Origin: Linanthus parryae
Lineage: Eukaryota > Streptophyta > Magnoliopsida > Ericales > Polemoniaceae
Assembly: GCA_023055425.1 (NCBI GenBank)
Contig: JALGPY010000007.1
Span: 18,176,001-18,240,000 of the forward strand
DNA length: 64,000 nt
Direction: 5' to 3'
Shown: piece by piece, positions 8,735 through 19,003 of the stretch
Layout of the letters: every line of letters begins with the position of its first letter
Numbering within the stretch: the stretch's first letter is position 1
The notes under the pieces: generated by a model
The model's input: only the letters and a program-made list of their open reading frames with translations
What the model was told of the DNA's origin: nothing
Databases searched by the model: none
Made by a program: the position numbers and the translations under genes

Positions 8735-11700
8735 AGATGCAATAATTGGGAATATATGTTTAGATGCATGCAATAATTGGGAATATAAGCATGAAAACAT
8801 CCGAAATTTTCTAAGAAACTAACTATCTGAAGGACAATGAATAATGCAAGTAGCCCACAGAATCGTGTTATTAGGCACAAGTGAATCAAGACATGGGACA
8901 GACAACAATTGTCAACACGCCCCATCTCGCGCAGTGTGCGAAGCAAACACGGTCAGTATCAGATTCGGATCAGACAACACATGATACCATGTTAATAAAC
9001 CTAGGGCTGACATATCTAGTAAGAATCCATATCAGGACCAAGTCTGTTTTGCCTGTGCCTAATTAAATATTGGCTACTCCACTCATTGTCTATTGGTCTT
9101 GAGGTGAAACCCCACGATTTTTAGCACTTAAAAACCATGATTTCCAATGGTAATTCATGGTTTCAAGAGGGCTGGCCAGTTGGCAAAACTAGCCCGGCCC
9201 AAAACTGGTCCAATCGGATTTAGCCCCCAGCGGCTCGGCCCGCCCCCCTCTGGGCGAAAGCCCTCTCCGGATTAGCCCCCCCGCCCCACTAGCCCGGACC
9301 GGCCCACACTTATTAGGCAAAGAGAAGTAGCCAAAGTATCTTATTAGGCAAAGAGAAGTAGCCAAAGTATCTTATTAGGCACAAGCAAAACAGAATGAGT
9401 CCCGATATGGATCAAACAACAATTCTCAACACCCCCCTCACGCAGTGTACGAAAAAAATTGGCATGATCAACTTCATATCAAGAAGATCGGATTTAGATT
9501 AGTACCATATTATTAAACTAGGGCGACGTATCTGGTCAGAATCCATATCATGACTCGAACTGTTTCGCCTGTGCCTAATAAGATACGTTGGCTACTCCAC
9601 TCATTGCCTATTGGTTTTGAGGTGGAACCCACGATTCTCAACACTATGAATTCCCAAGGGTAACGGTTCAAGGATGTTTAAGGATGAACATTTTATAAGA
9701 TGTAACAATCGATGCAACAAGTAAAATGAAATCTTCTTAAAAGATTGATATAGGGTCTTGAACCAAAATTCCGTGCTCGCTATAAGCCTGTCTAGTTGTA
9801 GATTTTGCCTGTAATTGAAGCTGAAGCTCGAGCCATTCAGAGAATATAACCTGTTTTATGATCCGGCTGCTTGTGAGAAACCATGTTTGACCATTATTAT
9901 CATGAAAACCAATACAAGTATGGTTATGCACTGCCCGTATACTTGAATCAGTAAATTTTTTCTTGAATCTTTATCCAGGCGGTAAAAGGCTCCATATGGC
10001 TATTCGAACAAGAGCAAGCATTAGGCTTCAGCAGTGTTTCAACAAACATCCGGATGACAGTAATCAAGCTGAAATCAGGTGGATTATGGGTTCATGCGCC
10101 CATCGCTCCAACAAAGGAGTGCATTGAGGTCTAATACACTAGTCTCTATACACGTTTTACATCTATCTATGATTCTGTCGATAGTCTGATGGAATTTGAA
10201 CTGAGATGGCTTATTCTTTTTTAATCTACATCACAGTCTCTTTTCAATTGAAATTCAAAATTTCGTCAGTTAGATATTAAAGCAAAATGACCTCGTCATT
10301 TAGGTTATTTTCACAAAAGTTCACTTGAAGAGATTAATCATCAGTTGTCCAAGAAAGCTAGTAAGAATTTTCAGCTGCTTCTTCAACTGTTTTCACGGGC
10401 CATTTTCTTCACATTTCCTCTATTTCCCTTCACACCATGGACATCCTTAATGAATCATGATATTACATCCACATATGTACACCAATACCTTAAATCATGT
10501 TGGACTTGCGTATATTATACTACTTCATTCTGATAAGTAGAATTTTATTTTATTTTAGAATCCTCGAGTTTTCATGCTTTCCCTTCTCTTGCACAATTAT
10601 CGTACTTTTACATGCTTTCACTAGCAATGCGTTTATCAGATTCGTTTTCATTCGCTGATGAGATGAGCATAGTTTCTCATTTTTTTCTAGTAATTAGTTA
10701 GTTGCACGTATGGACTATATTATTATTAGCACAAAGGAACTCAGCTTCACTTGTCAAACCGTGCAGCTTCTGAAGGAAATCGGAGCACCTGTAGAATACA
10801 TTGTTCTGCCAACGTTTGCATACGAGCATAAGATATTTGTTGGCCCATTCTCAAGAAAGTTTCCCAAAGCTAAGGTATGGGTGGCACCGAGGCAGTGGAG
10901 TTGGCCTCTAAATTTGCCACTCGAATTCTTTGGAATTTTTCGGTCGAAGACATTGATAGATGGAGATTTGTCAACTCCATGGGCTGATGAGATTGAACAG
11001 AAGGTTCTAAGCTCACCAGAAGTAGGTAAAAAAAAAATATGCATTCTCTGTCACCATAACTTCAAGCTTCAGCTTGCTGGATTAACTGACTCTTCACCGT
11101 AAATTTTTTTAGGAATTGGGCCTTACGTAGAAGTAGCATTTTATCACAAACGTTCAAGAACGCTGTTAGTGACGGACGCTGTGATCTTTGTACCAAAGCA
11201 GCCCCCAGAGTGTATTGGCAAAGAGTCCTTGCTGGCGTCTGCAAAGAACGGGTTAGCTGTAAGGATTCTGAGTAAGGGAAAGGAAGTTCCTCAGGAACCA
11301 GTTATCGACAATGAGATGAACCTACGAAAAGGTTAGTCCTATATGATACTGTACTCCATTGGATTAAACTTCAGGTGAGGAAACATGCATTTGGGTGCGG
11401 TATAAGGACATTTTCTTATCCCTATTTACTACATTTTGCCTACAAGCTCATACCACCTACTCAAGCCAGGATAAGGAAAGAGGGGGATAAAGTGGGTATT
11501 GGGAAAAAACCAAATTACCCCCATATAAAAGATAGATGTGAGAACAAACCTAGTAACCAGTCGTTTCTAATAGTCGTAGGACGATTTTGTATGTACCTCA
11601 CTTAGTTGAGGACTATGTTTGTAATTATTGTATGTAAGAGTTCGAGAATTTTCCCGTCCCTTTATTCCAATAATCACAATGTTAAATAGCGATTACATAC

Positions 11701-12728
11701 ACTAATTACAAACATAGTCCTCAACTAAGTGAGGTACATACAAAAACGTCCTACGACTATTAGTTTCATCCCACAACATGTTATTACATATCCCTGCATC
11801 TTATCCTGTCTCATATGCTGCTCTAACCAAACACTTAGGACCCAAAATCACTTATATTGCCTTATCGCAGTACAATCATATCCTACCTCATATCCCATCT
11901 CTTATCTCCATGTTTTTTATCCCTTACCCAAACGAGGCCCGAAGCATGTAAGTCCTATGTTCTGCACAGTAATGTTTTCTACAAAAGTGAAAGAGCGCTA
12001 GTATGCATCATGCGGAGTCAGTTTTGCCATGGCGGATTGCTTCTGTTAAACACGGACACTTTCTTAGGATCTCATAGCTTGAAAACATGCTGATTGAGCA
12101 ATGAAGTGCTATTTTCCATTTCATTTTCTCTTTGTGATGTGCAGAATGAGCACAGCATATTAAAAACTGTGAAATTTAACATGTTTAGGTTCTTAATGCA
12201 GGTTGGGAGAGAATGGTTCTTCAGATCTTGTTTCTTGGTCCGTCGAATCTCCTGGAACCCAAGGCCAGCTTTGCTCAAATGTCAGGGAAGCTCATAGTTT
12301 CCCCCATTGTGAAGACATTGGTCTTCAGCAAAGTTCCCGAAAAGGTGACTATTTGAATTCTACAATGAATACCTTTTTGATGAAAGATTGAAACTTTAGT
12401 CATTTTGTATCTTTCTTGGAAAATGTAGGTCAGAGATTGGGTTGATGGCATAGCCAAGGAATGGAGATTCAAAAGAATCATACCGGCTCATTTCGCTGCA
12501 CCGATAAATGCCAGCAGGTCCGATTTCTTGGCAGCTTTTGCATTCCTTGATGATCTTCTAGGTGAAAGATACTATACTCGGCCTTCCCTATCTCTTCTTT
12601 TCGCGTCATTCATGGGTAAAGCAGCCAGTTACTTCCCTCCAGACGACATGAAGACTTTGTCTTCGCTTGATCAGTTCCTGGTCTCTGTCGGAGCCGTGAA
12701 GAAAACCGTCTCGGGTCGCAAAAGATGA
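8358..12728 (+). CDS. DUF4336 protein, probably plastid-targeted
   Basis: Six exons fit a continuous 463-residue protein: 8358-8678, 9979-10128, 10767-11025, 11113-11331, 12202-12344 and 12429-12728, all GT-AG with consistent phases. The first 60 or so residues are rich in Ser and basic residues with no acidic run, resembling a chloroplast transit peptide. The body carries hallmark stretches of the plant/cyanobacterial DUF4336 family: GSIWLFEQEQALGFSSV, GGLWVHAPIAPTKECIE, VLPTFAYEHKIFVGPF, WVAPRQWSWPLNLP and RIIPAHFAAPINASRSDF. The family is recalled as related to the metallo-beta-lactamase fold, but no activity is established. Introns 1 and 4 hold repeats. Function unknown; gene model confident. 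Confidence 0.9.
8682..8731. repeat. (CT)n(GT)n microsatellite at the intron 1 donor of the DUF4336 gene
   Basis: A short CT run passes into an uninterrupted GT dinucleotide run starting only about 3 bases after the donor GT at 8679. On the minus strand it gives artefactual Thr-His reading frames. Confidence 0.95.
8862..9115. repeat. Dispersed repeat copy 1 in DUF4336 intron 1
   Basis: This stretch (start TTATTAGGCACAAG) shares order and wording with 9370-9645: GACAACAATT..CAACAC, CGCAGTGT.CGAA, ATACCAT.TTA, AATCCATATCA, GCCTGTGCCTAAT, GGCTACTCCACTCATTG. It is a diverged duplicated repeat of unknown class. Confidence 0.7.
9309..9380. repeat. 31-bp tandem repeat, about 2.3 copies
   Basis: CTTATTAGGCAAAGAGAAG-type units start at 9309, 9340 and 9371. 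The last is partial and continues into the second dispersed repeat copy. Confidence 0.9.
9370..9645. repeat. Dispersed repeat copy 2 in DUF4336 intron 1
   Basis: Diverged partner of 8862-9115 in direct orientation. Between the two copies lies a GC-rich segment (9160-9305) with alternating GGCCC/CCCGG words. Confidence 0.7.
11378..11945. mobile_element. Foldback/MITE-like insertion in DUF4336 intron 4
   Basis: An inverted repeat of about 72 bp occupies 11566-11637 and 11694-11764 with two or three mismatches around a spacer of about 55 bp. Outside it, the two ends also resemble each other in inverted orientation (TTTGGGTGCGGTATAAGG on the left; on the right the minus strand reads GTTTGGGTAAGGGATAA). 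Flanking GCAT on both sides could be a short target duplication. No coding capacity was seen. The class is uncertain. Confidence 0.6.
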
Positions 12729-13085
12729 TGTTTCACATCATGGAATTACCAAACGAAAATGTAACCTTATTGTTTCTTTTTTTTCTTGTGGTTCTTTTCC
12801 ACTTATGGAAAGGTGGTTATACAGAAGAAGTGATAGAGCTGATTCATGTAGAAGAATGAGTGAAAATGTTGGTGAAGTGGACCTTGATGTTGCTTCTTTT
12901 GCTTTGCTTGGTATAGCACTCCTTAGTAGAGTCTTAGCCTTTTTGGTCAAAAGGGTTGATCATGAAGCATGTACATTTTCTTATCAACCAAGCAAGGGAC
13001 AAGATTATGTTCCTGGAAATTGAGAAATCCCCTTCCAGAGAGGGGATCTCAAATTCTCAACTTAGAAGTCTTAAAAACAATAAAC
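12729..13085 (+). other. 3' flank of the DUF4336 gene
   Basis: Probable 3' UTR followed by a T-rich spacer. A short hairpin-like CCCCTTCCAGAGAGGGG occurs near 13029. No gene seen. Confidence 0.4.
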
Positions 13086-13200
13086 AAACATGAAGTGTGA
13101 TAGAATTTATTGGGTGTAAAACTGAAACATGAAGTGTGATAGAATTTATTGGGTGTAAAACTGAAACATGAAGTGTGATACGAATTTATGGGGTTTAAGT
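13086..13200. repeat. 39-bp tandem repeat x 3
   Basis: Units beginning AAACATGAAGTGTGATA start at 13086, 13125 and 13164. The first two are identical and the third has diverged at its end. Confidence 0.92.
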
Positions 13201-14689
13201 AGAGGTGTTAAAGGGCGGTCAGGGTCAACTTGTTTATAAATGGATCTATCTATAAATGAGCCCAACCCGCTCAATTCATTAAATATTTGGGTGTCTGTGG
13301 GAGGGGACATACCGGTCAATATGATTCGGTGACCCGTTTCTGACCGTTTACCATTAAAGTTTAAGTCTCTGCACAATTTAAACTATAGAACTTCAGTAAT
13401 AAATTGAAGACAAAATAATTTGAACAAATCATATTAGTCAAAATAAGGGTAACTTGGTATATAATCATTGTGGTGGCATTGGTCACGTCTTGAGAGACAG
13501 AGCTGTAGATGAAGAGATGATTTCGTTGGTCGCCGGAAGTGGCAGTGGTTGTAAAATTTGACGGGTTTTTAAAATTACTAATAGCTTTACACTAAAATTT
13601 AAGGGTACAACTGTCTTCTAAGAGTATTGAAATTATAAAAATAAGCAATCATAAATTAAACAAATATTATTAAGTTTGGGTTTAGACATGTTCTTACCCA
13701 CCAAGTCCACCCATTTAAGTACAGATTTAAATGGGTGGCTAATATCTCACCCATTTATACAAACGGGGGTGTTTCAACTCAATTAAACCTCCTAGACGTG
13801 GCAGATCCACAGGTGAAAATTCACTTGGAGTCCTTGTGGACAGTTTATCAAATCATGGATTCAAGTCAAGCAGTAGTAGAACAACTCATCCTTAATCTTA
13901 CTTCTCAAAATTTATTCGGTACCATTAGCATTCTATCCGGTATGCATTCTTCGAAAAATTAAATATTAACGAAAACAGAGACGTCGAATAACAAAAAGGG
14001 GCACGGCTCCCTAGGGGTCCAACAACCAAAAAATCATGAAGGAGTGGCCTTTTGGGAGTTTGTTGTAATCATCATACACTCAATGACATGAACATGCTGC
14101 AACAACTTGCTAATGGTCCATGGACGATGAATTTTTTGCAGAGATCAAAGCGAATCCAACGTGTTTTCCTTCTATTATTAATTCAATTCAATGATGAGTT
14201 AGATTACATGGAGTAATTTAATTTATGAATTACTAGTAAATGAACATAATTAGATTAAGTGAAGGAGATTCTTAACATCATTACTTCTTCTAATCTTGTT
14301 ACTTTTTCCAACTTTTTGTGGGTATCACATTAAGCTGAAAGTTTCCACATCTCCACCGCCCATGTCCCAATTGTTCTTGCACCACACTCTTCCCCATATT
14401 CCGAAACATTGCTTTAGCTAAGAGAAATGTGAAATTCAAATAAGGATTCATTTGGTGATGCAGTTGTTGACTTGTTGTCTAGTTGGCGGTCTGGAATGTG
14501 CGAGTTCAATATATCTTCAATACAAACAAAAATTTGGGTGCAAGCTCATTTCAAATATCACCATCTATCTCGAACTATGTTTCATAAAAAGTATGAAAGT
14601 ACAATACGAATAATAAATCCTACCAAGCAATGTCACAATTTGCCAATTCTTTCTTTTTTATGACGTGTGAACCTGTAGCCATTATTATT
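13201..14689. other. Repeat-rich spacer without recognisable gene
   Basis: Contains segments with transposon-like wording (AGGTGTTAAAGGGCGG at 13205; a rough reverse match near 13770) and AT-rich non-coding DNA. Short reading frames show no family features. Confidence 0.4.
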
Positions 14690-14905
14690 GACGTGCGCAT
14701 TGGCTAACTCCCGCTCTAGTGCAATAGTCTGCAAATCACATTAGAGAGACAAATCAGCCTGTGAAAATCTGGCTGCCAGACTCGCAATTGAGAAGGCCAA
14801 TAGACAGTCCTTGGATTCCCCCATGGTATGAACTCAAGACCTCATGGCAACTGCCTAAAGTCTTAAGAATACTCACCCGACCAACTCAACTACACTCTAA
14901 AGGGT
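14690..14905 (-). mobile_element. tRNA-derived SINE
   Basis: On the minus strand the element starts near 14900 with a pol III A box (TGTAGTTGAGTTGGTCGGG, about 14877-14894) and a B-box-like GAGTTCATACC (about 14825-14836). It then shares a body (GACTGTC, CGAGTCT, CACTAGAG) with the copy at 31095-31370. The ends are approximate. Confidence 0.65.
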
Positions 14906-15044
14906 ACAATTTGCCAATTCTTTTGCACAAATAGAGGCGTCAAAGGGGTTCTGGCCGGACCACGCCAGGCCAAAAGGGGGTTTAAGCATGTTGTGGTTGA
15001 GTTGGGGCCTGGTTGTGCACCGTCGGAAGGGGTGGGGGTGAGCG

Positions 15045-15480
15045 GAGGGCAAGTAGGTTAGGGCTCGATGTGGCCGGGCCGGGTCAGGTCGAATTTCATC
15101 TCTTCCAAGGCCGTACCGGCAGGTCCATTTGAGGGGGTTTGGAGAGGGTTCGTGGCCGCCCCCTACAGAGCACAAGAGTTGAGCTGATAACGCATCATCC
15201 GACTCTAAAACGGGTCTTGGCCCCTCTAGGCCCGCCCATTTGAGGGGATCTGGTTAGAGGGTTTGGGCCAGGCTGTGGCCGTCCCCCATAGAGCACAAGA
15301 GCTGAGCTAACAACGCCTCATTCGACTCTGAAACCGGTCTTGGGCCCCTCTGGGCCCGCCCATTTGAGGGGGTTTGGTTCGAGGGTTTTGGCCCCGCTTG
15401 TACCCGCCCCCCATAGAGCACAAGAGCTAGGCTAATAACGCCTCGCCGGCTCTCAAAACGGGTCTTGGGCCCCACTGTGC
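15045..15480. repeat. GC-rich minisatellite, about 123-bp unit, 3+ copies
   Basis: The landmark GAGCACAAGAG recurs at 15168, 15291 and 15415, so the period is 123-124 bp. Each unit also holds a GGGTCTTGG..CCC segment, GCCCGCCCATTTGAGGGG and a GGTTTGG..GAGGGTT segment. Sequence before 15168 is a more diverged unit. It lies about 150 bp upstream of the probable transcript start of the next gene. Confidence 0.9.
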
Positions 15481-15629
15481 CCCTATATTGACACAGGACC
15501 TAATTGAAATGCAATACAAACTTGAAGTAATTTATCCTAATTTAACTGAAATCACACCATATTTGCCCATCCCACAAACACCATCTTTTAAGTCTTAAAC
15601 GCGCAAACCCATAAACCCCCTGAGAAAGC

Positions 15630-15683
15630 GTTGCTTGCACGATCTCTACCTGAAGCAACAACAAGAACAAAGAAGACGAAATC

Positions 15684-15725
<42 letters not shown>

Positions 15726-15831
15726 CAGTTGTTTAACCTCGATCGACCCTCATTTCATCTCCCATTTCGCTTTTTCCTTGGCTTTCTGGCTAAGCACAGT
15801 TGCGAGCGAAAAAAGGTCACACAGAACCCAA
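15630..15831 (+). other. Probable 5'-UTR exon of the calmodulin-binding protein gene
   Basis: A pyrimidine/purine-rich leader contains a (GA)n run at about 15687-15721, common in plant leaders, and ends in a good donor CCCAAG|GTACGC at 15831/15832. The matching acceptor is at 17467. The transcription start is inferred. Confidence 0.5.
15687..15721. repeat. (GA)n microsatellite in a 5' leader
   Basis: About 17 uninterrupted GA units lie in the presumed first exon of the calmodulin-binding gene. GA-rich leaders can bind BBR/BPC-type factors; here that is inference. Confidence 0.9.
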
Positions 15832-16159
15832 GGTACGCGTTTTCTTTCAGTTTCTTTTTTCCTCCATTAAATCGATTCGACGTTTCATCTTTCTAATCCA
15901 CGATCTGGGTTCATCTCTTTTCTCAGTTTTACGACCTGGGTCGGTTTCAACTTCGGAGCTTTGATTGTTTTGTTGACGGGTCTCAATTCGTTGCTCTGCT
16001 TCTCTCCAGGGTTTTGATTTTTGGGTTGTTGGTATGTATCTCTGTACTGTTTAAAGTTAGATCTTTTATTGTGTTTTCTTCTGTGGCGATGCGAGTATGA
16101 TTAGGGCTTTGTGAGGTTTCACCTGAATTTGTTGATCAATCGAAATTATTGTTCATCAG

Positions 16160-16367
16160 CATTCAGAAATCAAAACTTTTTCTTCATTCTCTAGTTGTGT
16201 TATTTTTTGTCTGGTTTGGTGAATGCTGATGAATTCACTGATGGCATTCAGAAATCTAAAACATTTTTTTTCTTTCTTTCTTTCTGCTGCTGTTGTGTTT
16301 TAAGATTTGTGTGGTTTGGTAAATGCTGATGAATTCACTGATTTTTTTTTTTTTTTTTTTTTTTTTT
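16160..16367. repeat. Local duplication and poly(T) in the 5'-UTR intron
   Basis: A segment of roughly 90-100 bp containing GGTTTGGTGAATGCTGATG and CATTCAGAAATC is partly duplicated (GGTTTGGT..GAATTCACTGAT at about 16216 and 16314). The second copy ends in a T run of about 26 at 16342-16367. Confidence 0.7.
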
Positions 16368-16479
16368 GAGTTCTGGGCATCCGATTTCGCCTAGTAATCC
16401 TTTGTTTAATAATTTCATGGTAATGCTTGCAGCTTACCATTGTCTTATATAAAAGTCGAGTGAAAAAACTTATTCTGAA

Positions 16480-16668
16480 CAGGGCGGAGCCAGGTATTCG
16501 AAACACCTGGAGCACTCTTGCAACGTATACAAAATACCTAGGGCACTATTGTAATTTTGGCAAGGGCACAATTTGAACTTTTTTACACATCACGGGGTAA
16601 AATTGCAATTTTTCAAAGTTTTGGGTAGAGCACGTGCCTACCTGTGCCGCGGGTTGGCTACGCGCCTG
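16480..16668. mobile_element. hAT-like miniature element (weak)
   Basis: The left end reads CAGGGCGGAGCCAGG. The right end, on the minus strand, reads CAGGCGCGTAGCCAAC, an imperfect terminal inverted repeat like those of hAT MITEs. The interior is AT-rich and non-coding. The flanking 8-mers do not match, so the call rests on the termini only. Confidence 0.4.
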
Positions 16669-16741
16669 AGGTGGTGTTGTGCTATTGCTTGTATGGTTAC
16701 CTGAATGCTGATGAATTTGTTGAAATGTGTAGTTTCCTGAG

Positions 16742-17005
16742 TACTTGGTCTGTTTTCTCTGTTTCTTCTTAGTTTGACTTTTTCGTCTGTAACCATGTCA
16801 CTTTGACCCGGTAATTTGGATAACACAACGATGCAACTTCTCGGTAATTTTTTCACGGTATTGTAGAGTAAACGTTACTCTGCAACACCATGAAAAAATT
16901 GCCAAATTTTGGCATCGTATTCCTAATCCAATCACCGGATCAAAGTGACTCGATAAATAGTGGTAAAAGTGGGTCCAAGAAGAAAGAGAAGAAACAGAGG
17001 AAGTA
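16742..17005. mobile_element. Stowaway-like palindromic MITE, copy 1
   Basis: Flanked by TA at 16742-16743 and 17004-17005. Ends read CTTGGTCTG on the left and, inverted, CTTCCTCTG on the right. The body folds back over most of its length: GTCACTTTGACCCGG on the left pairs with CCGGATCAAAGTGAC on the right, meeting at GTAGAGTAAACGTTACTCTGC. It lies in the 5'-UTR intron of the calmodulin-binding gene. Confidence 0.78.
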
Positions 17006-17506
17006 CCTGGTAATTACGTCCTTCTATTTGACTCAGGCAGTAACATATAGAAACAGAACTGTGAATCATTTGTTCGAACCCCTTATTACATATATAATGT
17101 ACTAACAAGTTTCGGAGCATTTTAGGGTACATTTTCGGTTTTCAATAGAGACAAGTTTCAATTTTTGTTTTGTTTCATGTGAAAGTTGGAGATGAATGAT
17201 CATACCCAGTTGTTCCCCCGTTATTTCTGAAGTTAAGGTTTTTTTGTTGTCCTCACTATGGTTTGTTTGAGTCCTAATGAGGTTCTTTTGTGGTAATTTT
17301 CGGCTGACAATTTCTGAATTGGTGTAGGATCAGATATAGTTTTTGGTGATTATGCCTCTGCTTATGCATTTTGTGAATGTGTGAAGCCGAAATTGTTCTA
17401 CTTGTGGAAACTTCCAATTTATGCCTTGCTTTGTCCATGATCGAAAATTTATTTGGTGTTTGTTCAGGTTATATCTGTTGCATCCCTCATCTCATTTTCC
17501 AGTTAA

Positions 17507-19003
17507 ATGGCTAAAGAGGCTATCAATACATCAAATACACTCAAAATAGCTGAGCCAGATGGAGGAAACCCTACAGGCTGCACCCATAGACATTGTGCTC
17601 CGAGTAATGATGCACAAAAGGCGCCTCCTCGCGATTATCGTAGGTCTTCAACCGGTTCTTTCAACAAAAGTCTTTCGCGAAAAGACTCCATCAGTAAACC
17701 AACTCCTCCAAGCAATGGTCAAAGCGTGAGAGCTTCCACTGGTTCTAGCAACGATGTGGTTCCTAATTATCTAAAACCTTCTTCTGGTTCTTGCCATGAC
17801 ATGTGTAAATACGGAAAGCATAGTAACTCATTTGAACCAAAAGCAAGGATCCCTGTGCGGCAAAGAGTACCAAAACCTGCATTGGACCTTCAAAGTTCGA
17901 CAGAAACAGATAAGGAGATAAAAGAAGCTGCGAAGATCAAAACTTCTCCTGATTTGAAGGACTTGCCTCTTGATCTTCCATCAAAGAAGGTTCCAGCAAG
18001 ACAAGATTCGTCGACTGGAAAGAAAACACCACAGCTCGCGAGGAATGGTAATATTTCTGGGAAAGCCACTTCTTTTAAATCCAGAACTGCGATAGCGAAG
18101 CCAACAATCTCTCCTGACACTTCGTTAGATTTTGGTGGTAAAATGATCGGCGAGAAAAGAGGAGAGATCGCGAAAGCACCCGTTAAGAAAGTTCTTGCTC
18201 CTTCAAGAAGCTCTCTTTCACCCTCAACCAATAGAGCGGCAGCGAACTTGACTGTCAAAAGGAATACAAGCCTGAAACTGGCAGCACCAAAAAAGGATCA
18301 GCAACGGGTCAGCAAATCTGAATCCGTGCAACCAGAAATACCAGAGAAAACGCTGCACGTTATCAAGATTGAAACTGAGCATGAAGTTCTTGAATCTATT
18401 GAAAATGGGATCAGCTTAGTGTCTGCTCCGTCCACACCCTCCTCACCAGAGTCTTCATCCCTTCCAACATTACCATTTCCTGAGGAAGAAATTGAAGAGG
18501 AGTCTGAAACTGAGTACAGCTATAGTGAAGACGATGATGAAGAAGAAGAATATGACTCCATCTGTGAACAAGCCGAATCAGAAGATCCTCATGGGAATGA
18601 CAACAAGAGACCACCCAGAGATCTTACAAACAATGAAGAAGATCCTGCATCTGAGAAACTGAAGTTCCGGAGAGGAAAAGTGGTGGATATTCAGTCTGAG
18701 GGTAATGATATGAGGCGGCTTAGATTCAGGCGTGGGAGAATCTTGGGTGAAAACCAAGAAAGCAAGGCTGGGTTTCAGAGAAGAAGATACAAAAAGAGAG
18801 CAGAGATTGAGGATTCAAACGACGGTAAAGAAGCTTCTAAGAAGGTTACGTTGAAGCATCAAGATGTGCAGGAAAAGAACGCTCAAGGGTTGTTTAACAA
18901 CATGATCGAAGAGACTGCTAGTAAGCTTGTGGAGAGCAGGAAGAGTAAGGTGAAGGCTTTGGTGGGTGCTTTTGAAACAGTCATCTCTTTACAAGAAAGT
19001 TAG
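17507..19003 (+). CDS. Plant calmodulin-binding-domain (CaMBD) protein
   Basis: A single coding exon of 498 codons starts at ATG 17507, 39 bases after an acceptor (TTGTTCAG, ending 17467) that joins a 5'-UTR exon at about 15831. The N-terminal two thirds are low-complexity, rich in Ser, Pro and Lys. An acidic run (EYSYSEDDDEEEEYDS) follows near residues 335-355. The C-terminal 120 residues carry the repeated KLKFRRGKVVD / RLRFRRGRILGE motifs and the terminal helix LFNNMIEETASKLVESRKSK, diagnostic of the plant CaM-binding domain (PF07839). Such proteins bind calmodulin in a Ca2+-dependent way; some members act in defence or growth signalling. The specific role and partner here are unknown. The domain call is strong. 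Confidence 0.88.
   Translation: MAKEAINTSNTLKIAEPDGGNPTGCTHRHCAPSNDAQKAPPRDYRRSSTGSFNKSLSRKDSISKPTPPSNGQSVRASTGSSNDVVPNYLKPSSGSCHDMCKYGKHSNSFEPKARIPVRQRVPKPALDLQSSTETDKEIKEAAKIKTSPDLKDLPLDLPSKKVPARQDSSTGKKTPQLARNGNISGKATSFKSRTAIAKPTISPDTSLDFGGKMIGEKRGEIAKAPVKKVLAPSRSSLSPSTNRAAANLTVKRNTSLKLAAPKKDQQRVSKSESVQPEIPEKTLHVIKIETEHEVLESIENGISLVSAPSTPSSPESSSLPTLPFPEEEIEEESETEYSYSEDDDEEEEYDSICEQAESEDPHGNDNKRPPRDLTNNEEDPASEKLKFRRGKVVDIQSEGNDMRRLRFRRGRILGENQESKAGFQRRRYKKRAEIEDSNDGKEASKKVTLKHQDVQEKNAQGLFNNMIEETASKLVESRKSKVKALVGAFETVISLQES

Noticed and set aside
10710..11102. A stand-alone 130-codon gene
   Set aside because: Its 5' part is intron and the rest is exon 3 of the DUF4336 gene, bounded by good splice sites and matching phases.
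13201..13800. A delimited transposon with AGGTGTTAAAGGGCGG end
   Set aside because: The right-hand match near 13770 is too weak and no target duplication was seen, so boundaries could not be supported.
14825..14905. A genuine tRNA gene
   Set aside because: A and B boxes are present, but no complete cloverleaf or acceptor stem can be formed, and a longer body is shared with 31095-31370, so it is a SINE.
17890..18258. 122-codon minus-strand frame
   Set aside because: Antisense shadow of the calmodulin-binding CDS, no independent features.
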